From: Victivallaceae bacterium
GTDB lineage: Bacteria > Verrucomicrobiota > Lentisphaeria > Victivallales > Victivallaceae
Direction: 5' to 3'
Length of the DNA stretch: 6,361 nucleotides
Assembly: GCA_028717165.1 (NCBI GenBank)
Contig: JAQUOK010000195.1
Location: forward strand, 1-6,361
Shown: positions 1 to 6,350 of the stretch, piece after piece
How the letters are laid out: the number at the start of each line of letters is the position of its first letter
Numbering within the stretch: position 1 is the first letter of the stretch
Program-made: the position numbers and the translations under genes
Notes under the pieces: model-generated
Databases searched by the model: none
The model's input: the letters and a program-made list of their open reading frames with translations, nothing else
What the model was told of the DNA's origin: nothing

Positions 1-1
1 G

Positions 2-3000
2 CTGCCGTTTGACGCCGCCGGCTGGTTCTGGCACCACAACCTGACCTCCGCAGAAAAGATTACCGGCAAACTTTACGAAGAGGTAGAACCGCTCCGGCTG
101 TGGGCGTATATGCCGGAATTCAGAAACAACCCCAATCTGAAATTCCAGTCCATCAACGAAAATTTCTGTACGGTTTTAACCGGTCCGGCCGGTTTATGTT
201 TGTCAGTGCCTATTGACCGGCCGTGTTTTTTCAGAACCGCCTATGACGGTTTATCGAAAAAGCTCAATCTGATTTATGATTTCGCGCTTTCTCCGGATAC
301 CAGTCCCTCAAACCAGGTCAGCTTTATCTTTGATCTTTATTCCTGCGACCCCGGCTGGGGATTCAGAAGCGCACTGGCGAATTATTATGCGTTGTATCCG
401 GAGCTTTTCAGAAGATATATCAACAAGTTAGGACAATGGATGGCGTTTTCCAGGATATCGGATATCGACAATGCCGATGAATTTTATTTCGGACTCCAGG
501 AGGGTGCCCAGTGCCCGGAATACGATGATAAAATCGGCGTTCTGTCGTTTAACTACTTCGTTCACGCCGGAGCACAGGTCAGGCTGAAGAATTATAATCC
601 GGAGAAAGATGCGCCGCTCCGATATGATGCCCTGGTAAAGGCAGTTGAGGCGGTTTTTACCCATGTGAATTATCGTGAAGTGGGAATATTTAATGTCAAT
701 GAGAAATTCGCAATCGACAAATGGAGCGTATATGGACATTATCTTGCTCAATTCAATATTTCTCCCCGGCTCCCTTCCGGGAAATGGTACCTGAAATATG
801 CCTCGGACCTGACTCGGCAGATAAAGCAAAACAAACATGCCGTACTTGACGGATTTTATTATGACGGCTTGACGATGGGAATAAATTACCGCAAAGATCA
901 CTTCAAATATGCCGGCTACCCCTGTGGTTGGGATCCCGGAGCCAAAAAGCCTTTCCTGTATAATTTTTATTCGTCCTGCGAATTTGCCCGGGCTCTCGCC
1001 GAACAGGTAAGACCCAAAGGTCAATATACCATGCTGAACGGCGCCGGTGACAATTTCTTCATCGTTCCCTGGCTTGACGTTTTAGGCTGTGAAGGCGGGA
1101 GTACAGATCCGGGCAGTTTCAGAGCCAAATTTTATCAGAAACCTTTATTAACCATCATGAAAGGGAATTTCGAGCAGAAATTGAAGCAGCCGGAAATCGA
1201 ATCGTACATGAAACGCAATATGGCATATGGTATAATTCCCGGCTGTTTCGACTGGCCGCCAAGCGGACTTGGTCCCGGGGGACGCTACTGGGATCACCCG
1301 GCTTATTATGAACGCGACCGTGAGCTGTTCCGCAAATATCTTCCGCTCTGTATCGAAATTGCGCGGGCGGGCTGGGAACCGGTTACTTATATCCGTTCCT
1401 CCCACCCCGGCATCCTCGTCGAACGTTTTGGAAAGGCCGGGGAACAACTGTTCTGGTTCACGGTGCGGAACGCCGGGGCGGAAACGCGGAATGCGGAACT
1501 TGTCCTCGATTTGAACGGCCTCGGCTTGACTTCCTGCGCCAAGCTGCTGATCTATGAACCGTTAAGCGGAAAACTTATACCTTATAGCCAAAAGACCAAG
1601 AACACCGTTACGCTGCGTTTTCAGATCCCGCCTGATGAGACACTGCTTTTCCAGGCCGGTAAGCCAGAAATGATTTTTGACTGGTGGAAAAAGCAGGCAG
1701 TCGATATTATTGAGCGCGGCATTCAGATGCGGGCGCTGGACAGAAACAAGCCGCCGCGGCCTGTCCACTGGATTGACAGCCGCTGCGAACGCGGCCAAGA
1801 CGTTTCCGGGAAAATGGTTCCGATTCTGACCCGTGGATGCAGACTGAAGCAGTGGAGCATGCTTTTCCAGAAACGTATTGAAGAACTGACCTTGAGCGTT
1901 AAAGTTAAAGCCGTTGATTTCGAGGATAAAAAGAAGCAGACTGGAATCTGCTGTAACTGTGCCCGGGTAACGCCCCGGTTTACGTATTATGACCACAAAT
2001 TCTTTTCTATTCCGGACGGTACTTATGACTGGAAAGTTTTTGAATTCAAAATTACCCCGTCAGAACCGCTGAGAAGTATCGAATTGTCAGCGGCGATGGG
2101 AAATACCGCCAAAGGAAAACTTGAAATTGCCGGGATCTCGTTAAAAGATCAAAAGGGAAACGAATATATTGTCGATCCCGATTTTGAAAAGTGGTACGAG
2201 CCGCAGCCGGCTATCCTGAAAAACAAGCTGGAAAACGAAATCGGATTATTGAAGGATAAAATCGGAAACTTATCCCCGGACAATAAAAATCCTCACGATT
2301 TACTGGCAATTTACGCTTCCTGCGGAAAAATGCTGAAGACAATTAAAGCGGCAAATGCGGAAAACGGCTGCCGGCGGGTAATACGGGATATCGAAACCGT
2401 AATGACCTGCCTTAATTACTGTATCCGGATATCTGCCGGAATAAATATTCCTCACTTGACCGGGCCCGGAGAAGCTTCTCCGGAAGACAGAATTCAGCTG
2501 GACTTCCCGCCGGCGGCATTCCGGGATCAGGATTTAAAAGTAATAAGAATGGTAAACGGCAAAAAAATCGCCGCGGATCAACGCAAATACGAAACAGTCA
2601 TTCCTTCAACCGCGGTTATCGGGTCGGTGTTTTCTGTAAACGGCATTTCCAGGATAGTTTCGAAATCGGGCGAATTTGATATTTCCGTATCACATAAAAT
2701 CAGAATCGTCCTGCCGTTTTCCGCTGCCGTCGTCAACCGATACGCGGACAGTGCGAATTCGGAATACGTTGCCGAATTGGAACTGACGAACAACAGCCGG
2801 ACGGAGCGGAACCTTGAATTGAAGATCGCGCCCCGGGATGAAATGGAATTCATTTTTCCTGCGGTAACGAAGCTTTCTCCACTGGAAAAAAAAGCGGTAA
2901 AAATCCGTATGGGTTATAAGCGGGTTGAAAAAATAAAAAATATCCCGGTTAAGATCAAAGTTTCCGCCGGCAGTTATACCAGGGAAGTGACCGTTCCGGT

Positions 3001-3913
3001 ATTGATCATTCCCGCCAAAGCGAACCTCATTAAGAATCCCGCTTTTGAAAACGGTTTGCAGCACTGGTGGCATCGCGGCAATGTTAAGCTTGTGCAGGAA
3101 AACGGACAACCGGTGCTGCAGATGAGCAATGCGGCAGTTACGGACAGCAGTATTGCGCTGCAGGGGGTGGCGTTGAAACAGAAAATACCGACCGCCTTTT
3201 ATATCCGGGGCGCGGCCAAGGGGTTTAAGGTAAACGGGCCGAGAAATAAAAGCTACTCATTATGGGCGGACATATATTTTACTGACGGTTCGAAATGGTA
3301 CGGCCGGACTTATGACTTCAAAACCGGGACTAACGACTGGGAAGAAGGACTGCTTTATATCGAACCCGATAAAACGGTGAAAAGTGTTACTGTCAACCTC
3401 TGTTTCAGGCAAAAAAGCGGTACCGTCTGTTTTGACAACATTATTCTGGCGGAAGACACCGGGCGGAAAAACAATATTGCTCCCGCCGCCCGGATCAGTG
3501 TAGACAGTTCCTACGAAAAATATAATGCCGGACCCGTCAACGACCGGAAAATTCAAACCGCCAGTCTGGCGTATTATGAACACAGCTGGTGTTCGGAAGA
3601 CCGATTATCCGAACACTATCTCGCCTTTGATTTTGCCGGACCGGTAAAAATCGGGAAAATAAATATTTACTGGTCGTTGGAAGGCAGGGAACCGATGACC
3701 TCGAAAAAAATATTTTTCCAGTTGTGGGATAACGGCAGCTGGAAAACCGTAAAGGAAATCTCCAGGGAAAAAACGGAAGCGGTTTCTGAAACAGTTTTAA
3801 CCGAACCGGTCCGTTCAAACCGGTTCAGGCTGCTCCAGCCTTCCGGCGCCGGCCCGGCGGAACGGCCCGGGGTGATGTGGGTAAGAGAAGTGGAATTGAT
3901 CGAATATGAATAA
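2..3913 (+). CDS. Large modular glycoside-hydrolase-like protein with carbohydrate-binding modules (5' partial)
   Basis: The frame is open from base 2, so the true start is upstream; the ATG at 110 is internal to a conserved domain. 1303 residues are visible (residue 1 = bases 2-4). Order by visible residue: beta-rich N-domain (1-120), a TIM-barrel glycosidase-like core (about 120-460), a beta domain (460-555), a jelly-roll, carbohydrate-binding-like module (about 578-735), a charged helical spacer (740-815), an Ig-like beta region (817-1007), a second module of CBM_4_9 type opening with NPAFENG and HWW (1008-1153), and a discoidin/CBM32-like module (1157-1303). Core motifs are WGFRSAL, FGLQEGA, DGFYYDG, LGCEGG, ERDRELF and GWEPVT. 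I recall these from uncharacterised GH-like proteins of Lentisphaerota and Planctomycetota, but cannot name a CAZy family. Candidate acids are E167, D283, D288 and E364. Any signal peptide lies off the window; no C-terminal anchor is seen. Glycan hydrolysis is inferred. The enzyme could be inactive and serve only for binding. Confidence 0.85.
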   Translation: MPFDAAGWFWHHNLTSAEKITGKLYEEVEPLRLWAYMPEFRNNPNLKFQSINENFCTVLTGPAGLCLSVPIDRPCFFRTAYDGLSKKLNLIYDFALSPDTSPSNQVSFIFDLYSCDPGWGFRSALANYYALYPELFRRYINKLGQWMAFSRISDIDNADEFYFGLQEGAQCPEYDDKIGVLSFNYFVHAGAQVRLKNYNPEKDAPLRYDALVKAVEAVFTHVNYREVGIFNVNEKFAIDKWSVYGHYLAQFNISPRLPSGKWYLKYASDLTRQIKQNKHAVLDGFYYDGLTMGINYRKDHFKYAGYPCGWDPGAKKPFLYNFYSSCEFARALAEQVRPKGQYTMLNGAGDNFFIVPWLDVLGCEGGSTDPGSFRAKFYQKPLLTIMKGNFEQKLKQPEIESYMKRNMAYGIIPGCFDWPPSGLGPGGRYWDHPAYYERDRELFRKYLPLCIEIARAGWEPVTYIRSSHPGILVERFGKAGEQLFWFTVRNAGAETRNAELVLDLNGLGLTSCAKLLIYEPLSGKLIPYSQKTKNTVTLRFQIPPDETLLFQAGKPEMIFDWWKKQAVDIIERGIQMRALDRNKPPRPVHWIDSRCERGQDVSGKMVPILTRGCRLKQWSMLFQKRIEELTLSVKVKAVDFEDKKKQTGICCNCARVTPRFTYYDHKFFSIPDGTYDWKVFEFKITPSEPLRSIELSAAMGNTAKGKLEIAGISLKDQKGNEYIVDPDFEKWYEPQPAILKNKLENEIGLLKDKIGNLSPDNKNPHDLLAIYASCGKMLKTIKAANAENGCRRVIRDIETVMTCLNYCIRISAGINIPHLTGPGEASPEDRIQLDFPPAAFRDQDLKVIRMVNGKKIAADQRKYETVIPSTAVIGSVFSVNGISRIVSKSGEFDISVSHKIRIVLPFSAAVVNRYADSANSEYVAELELTNNSRTERNLELKIAPRDEMEFIFPAVTKLSPLEKKAVKIRMGYKRVEKIKNIPVKIKVSAGSYTREVTVPVLIIPAKANLIKNPAFENGLQHWWHRGNVKLVQENGQPVLQMSNAAVTDSSIALQGVALKQKIPTAFYIRGAAKGFKVNGPRNKSYSLWADIYFTDGSKWYGRTYDFKTGTNDWEEGLLYIEPDKTVKSVTVNLCFRQKSGTVCFDNIILAEDTGRKNNIAPAARISVDSSYEKYNAGPVNDRKIQTASLAYYEHSWCSEDRLSEHYLAFDFAGPVKIGKINIYWSLEGREPMTSKKIFFQLWDNGSWKTVKEISREKTEAVSETVLTEPVRSNRFRLLQPSGAGPAERPGVMWVREVELIEYE

Positions 3914-3969
3914 GCGGTCAAGCTCATTTTGCGGTAGCGTGAATTGTTAAAACCTGTTAACGGAATCCA
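3914..3969 (+). other. 56-nt intergenic spacer with a repeated TGTTAA
   Basis: This gap separates the large GH-like gene from the isomerase-like gene. It carries TGTTAA twice, at 3945-3950 and 3955-3960, exactly 10 nt apart. The same bases can form a weak 5-bp hairpin (GTTAA at 3946-3950 with TTAAC at 3957-3961). I see no convincing -35/-10 pair and no intrinsic terminator. The simplest reading is an intra-operon spacer; the repeat may be chance or a regulator site. Confidence 0.4.
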
Positions 3970-4875
3970 ATGCAAATGAAAAATCCGATATTAATGCACA
4001 TCAATTGTCTGGAACAAGGCCAGTCGCTTGAAGAAATCTGCCGGAAGGTTGCCGCCTGGGGATTCGACGGCGCGGAATTCCGGATGAAACGCCACAAAAT
4101 CGGCCGCAACGAAGCTCCCGGCGAAACGACCGACAGCTACCTGGACCGGATTGCCCGCGGCATGGGAAAAAACAACCTCAGACAAATTGCCTTCGGCGGC
4201 GGCCCCATCCTTACGGATGAACCCGATTCCGCGAAACGCCGGCAGCAGACGGACGAGTGCATAAAATTCTATCGGGCCGCCGCCCGGCGTTTCCGCCTGT
4301 CCGTCTGCAATGTCCTCGCCGGAACGATATACGATTCCCGAAGTCCCGCTTATCACGCCGACCGGCAGGGAGCCGCGGCGGCTACCCGGGAACAATTCGA
4401 CTGGATTGTCGAATCATTCAGGGCAATCGGGGAAGCGGCCGGCGAACTGGGCATCAGACTGGCGTTTGAAACCCATCCGGGACGTTACCACGACAGCGCC
4501 GAAGCCAGCCGGCGACTCGTCGAGGCCATCGGGCTGGAAAATGTGGGAATCAATCTGGATTATGCCAATCTGCTCGGCTTCGGTCAGCTTCCGCCGCTGG
4601 AAGAGGTGCTGAATACATGCGGTGATAAACTGTATTACGTTCACTTCAAGAACGCCTATACCGTCGCCTATCTTCCCTATCACCACTTTCCCTGCCCGCT
4701 GGCCGACGGCGTCATCAACACCCGGGAATTGCTGCGGCAATTGAAAATGAGAAATTACGCGGGACCGGTAACCATCGAAGCTTCCCGGCCGGGAGACCGG
4801 GAGTGGTTTGCACGTCAGGATCTCGCTTATTACCGAACTATCGCAACTGAAATCTGCAAGGAAATGATATCATGA
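3970..4875 (+). CDS. Sugar phosphate isomerase/epimerase-like TIM-barrel protein (xylose-isomerase-like, AP_endonuc_2 superfamily)
   Basis: The 301-residue length is normal for this superfamily, which includes IolE/IolI, D-tagatose 3-epimerase, hydroxypyruvate isomerase and the C-glycoside-cleaving enzymes. The four metal ligands expected from the D-tagatose 3-epimerase pattern are all visible: E167 in LAFETH, D197 in GINLDYAN, H225 in YYVHFKN and E270 in VTIEAS, with further polar residues H169 and K227. The first strand (ILMHINCLEQ) and the WGFDGAEFR motif are typical of the family start. There is no signal peptide, so it should be cytoplasmic. The reaction would be metal-dependent proton abstraction next to a carbonyl (isomerisation, epimerisation or elimination); the substrate cannot be read from sequence. 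Start: ATG 3970, or ATG 3976 two codons later, which sits 10 nt after a weak GGAA and may be the real one. By eye it is richer in G/C at third positions than the upstream gene. It ends inside the start of the aminotransferase gene. Confidence 0.88.
   Translation: MQMKNPILMHINCLEQGQSLEEICRKVAAWGFDGAEFRMKRHKIGRNEAPGETTDSYLDRIARGMGKNNLRQIAFGGGPILTDEPDSAKRRQQTDECIKFYRAAARRFRLSVCNVLAGTIYDSRSPAYHADRQGAAAATREQFDWIVESFRAIGEAAGELGIRLAFETHPGRYHDSAEASRRLVEAIGLENVGINLDYANLLGFGQLPPLEEVLNTCGDKLYYVHFKNAYTVAYLPYHHFPCPLADGVINTRELLRQLKMRNYAGPVTIEASRPGDREWFARQDLAYYRTIATEICKEMIS
4858..4863 (+). promoter_or_regulatory. Shine-Dalgarno (AAGGAA) for the aminotransferase, with ATGA stop/start overlap
   Basis: AAGGAA lies inside the end of the isomerase-like gene, 8 nt before ATG 4872. 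The ATG (4872-4874) overlaps the upstream TGA (4873-4875) as ATGA. This is the best ribosome binding site in the window. It supports 4872 as the start over the in-frame ATG at 4878 and points to translational coupling of the two proteins. Confidence 0.75.
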
Positions 4876-6221
4876 GCATGAAACCGGCATTGCTGGGGGG
4901 AGAAAAGCTGATCAGTCAGCCCCTGCCACGGGAACTTTTCACCTGGCCCATCCTCAACGCGGAAATGGATCAGGCCATTCTGGACGTACTGCATAACCGG
5001 AAAATGTCGGGACTGGATATAACCCGCCAATTCGAACAGGCGTTCGCGGACTGGCACGGGGTGAAATACGGCCTGGGCTGTCCCAACGGCACCGCGGCGC
5101 TGCAATGCGCCCTGTACGGCGCCGGCGTAGGAAGCGGAGACGAAGTAATATGCTCAACCTGTACTTTCTGGGCAAGCATTACGCAGGTTTATTCCCTCAG
5201 GGCAACAGTACGTTTCGCGGATATCGTTCCCGAAACGTTATGCATTGACCCGGATTATCTGGAAAAACTCATCACCCCGCGAACCAAAGCCGTAATGGCG
5301 GTACACGTTTATTCCATGCCCGCTGAAATGGACCAGATAAGTGCGATTTGCCGCAAACATCGGATCAAACTGATCGAAGATTGCTCCCATTCTCACGGCG
5401 CGCTTTATAAAGGCAAAATCACCGGAAGCCTCGGCGACGCGGCCGGCTTTTCAATTATGACCGGAAAATCTTTCGCCTGCGGCGAAGGCGGTATAATGCT
5501 GACCGATGACCGCGAAATATATGAACGTGCTATTCTGTTCGGTCATGCAAGGCGCCACAGTGAAGATTTGCAGCTCGAGGCGTACAAAATCCAGCCCGGC
5601 AAGCTGTGGCACTGCGGAATACCCTGGGGGGGAATCAAAGGACGCCTGAACCAGTTCACCTCGGCGCTGGGCCTGGTGCAGTTGAAAAAATATCCGGCTG
5701 AAATGGCGGAAATACAGGCGGCCATGAATTATTTTTCCGACCTGATTGACGAGATTCCGGGCTTAAAATCGATTCGCCCGGCTGATGCCCGGAGTACCAA
5801 GGGGGGCTGGTATGCTTCCCACATGATTTACGATTCAGCGGCTTTAAACGGCTTATCTGTCACCGCCTTCTACAACGCAATTAGCGCCGAAGGAATAGCC
5901 GGGTGCTACCCATACGGATATCGTCCCCTTCATCTTCATCCGCTGTTTCAGACCATTGACGTTTTCAACGAAGGACGCCCGACCCGTCTTTCCTGTTTAC
6001 CGGAAGGAATCGACATCAGAGAAAATCCAGGAGACCTCCCGCTTGCAGAAAGAATAGGAAGCAGGGTGATGCTGCAACCGCAGTTTAAAAAGTTTGATAA
6101 AAAGGCTATCGAGCTTTATGTCTCCGGCTTTCGGAAAATCGCCGAATATTCCAAAGAACTTTTATCTGTTGATAAGGGCAACCCGCAGGAAATGGGTAAG
6201 TGGTTTATGAGCGCAATATAA
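4872..6221 (+). CDS. DegT/DnrJ/EryC1/StrS family PLP-dependent (sugar) aminotransferase
   Basis: The 449 residues form a fold-type I PLP enzyme. Visible landmarks are PNGTAAL (N72-T74, cofactor phosphate), CTFWAS (W100 in the ring-stacking position), EDCSHSHGA (D170, pyridine nitrogen partner; H173 where many members have Gln; H175) and FSIMTGKSFACGEGG, in which K199 is the Schiff-base lysine. Phosphate and substrate-side residues in GRLNQFTSALGLVQL follow around 257-271. Known relatives transfer an amino group, often from glutamate or glutamine, to a keto-sugar or keto-cyclitol. The FS-x4-K spacing and the PLHLHPLF and DLPLAERIG motifs resemble the 3-amino-5-hydroxybenzoate synthase / scyllo-inosose aminotransferase side of the family more than the ArnB/PglE side; this is judged from memory. 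All catalytic residues are intact, so an active enzyme is likely. It is cytoplasmic and coupled to the isomerase-like gene. Some family members are dehydratases or only bind PLP, so the reaction is less certain than the family. Confidence 0.92.
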   Translation: MSMKPALLGGEKLISQPLPRELFTWPILNAEMDQAILDVLHNRKMSGLDITRQFEQAFADWHGVKYGLGCPNGTAALQCALYGAGVGSGDEVICSTCTFWASITQVYSLRATVRFADIVPETLCIDPDYLEKLITPRTKAVMAVHVYSMPAEMDQISAICRKHRIKLIEDCSHSHGALYKGKITGSLGDAAGFSIMTGKSFACGEGGIMLTDDREIYERAILFGHARRHSEDLQLEAYKIQPGKLWHCGIPWGGIKGRLNQFTSALGLVQLKKYPAEMAEIQAAMNYFSDLIDEIPGLKSIRPADARSTKGGWYASHMIYDSAALNGLSVTAFYNAISAEGIAGCYPYGYRPLHLHPLFQTIDVFNEGRPTRLSCLPEGIDIRENPGDLPLAERIGSRVMLQPQFKKFDKKAIELYVSGFRKIAEYSKELLSVDKGNPQEMGKWFMSAI

Positions 6222-6251
6222 AAATTAATCTAACGAGCTATACTCTATACG

Positions 6252-6265
6252 GTTGAAATTTTAAC
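6252..6265. repeat. Short near-palindrome GTTGAAATTTTAAC
   Basis: The two 7-nt halves pair in all positions except one G/T. The site sits 30 nt after the aminotransferase stop and just before a TTGACG string (6268-6273). It has the size and symmetry of an operator for a dimeric repressor, but with one copy this may be chance. Confidence 0.3.
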
Positions 6266-6291
6266 TTTTGACGAGTAGGATTGTGGATTGG

Positions 6292-6350
6292 ATTTTCGTC
6301 TTGCGATTGAAGGGCGATATGAATATCGTCCGAAATCGCAATGCGAAAAT
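6292..6350. repeat. Long imperfect inverted repeat / stem-loop (59 nt)
   Basis: The outer arms are ATTTTCGTCTTGCGATT (6292-6308) and AATCGCAATGCGAAAAT (6334-6350), pairing at 16 of 17 positions if one G-U is allowed; C6300/T6342 is the only mismatch. After a small internal loop (GAA 6309-6311 opposite GA 6332-6333), the inner arms GGGCGATA (6312-6319) and TATCGTCC (6324-6331) pair fully, with one G-U, around a TGAA loop. No T-run follows on either strand, so it is not a standard intrinsic terminator. It may be a REP-like palindromic repeat, a transcript-stabilising 3' hairpin or a regulatory site. Confidence 0.7.

Noticed and set aside
110..112. ATG 110 as the true start of the large protein.
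   Set aside because: The frame continues upstream to the window edge with residues that fit the domain (WFWHHN..., LRLWAYMPE), and no ribosome binding site precedes 110.
428..1024. Minus-strand open frame of 198 codons opposite the GH-like core.
   Set aside because: The + strand frame carries the conserved motifs WGFRSAL, FGLQEGA and DGFYYDG; the minus-strand product shows no recognisable domain.
3803..3826. Inverted repeat GAACCGGT / ACCGGTTC with an 8-nt loop near the end of the GH-like gene.
   Set aside because: It lies inside the coding discoidin-like module, about 85 nt before the stop, with no T-run; Pro/Arg codons explain the CCGG-rich text.
3991..4395. Minus-strand open frame of 134 codons opposite the isomerase-like gene, with a peptide LFQTIDVH similar to LFQTIDVF of the aminotransferase.
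   Set aside because: It is the shadow of a clear + strand gene with conserved metal ligands; the short peptide match is chance, with low DNA similarity and no wider repeat.
6268..6296. TTGACG (6268-6273) as a -35 box.
   Set aside because: At 16-18 nt spacing the -10 position reads like GATTTT, a poor match, so a promoter cannot be supported.
6292..6350. The stem-loop as an integron attC site or a rho-independent terminator.
   Set aside because: The bounding RYYYAAC/GTTRRRY core sites of attC are missing at its ends, no integrase or cassette gene is seen, and no T-tract follows on either strand.
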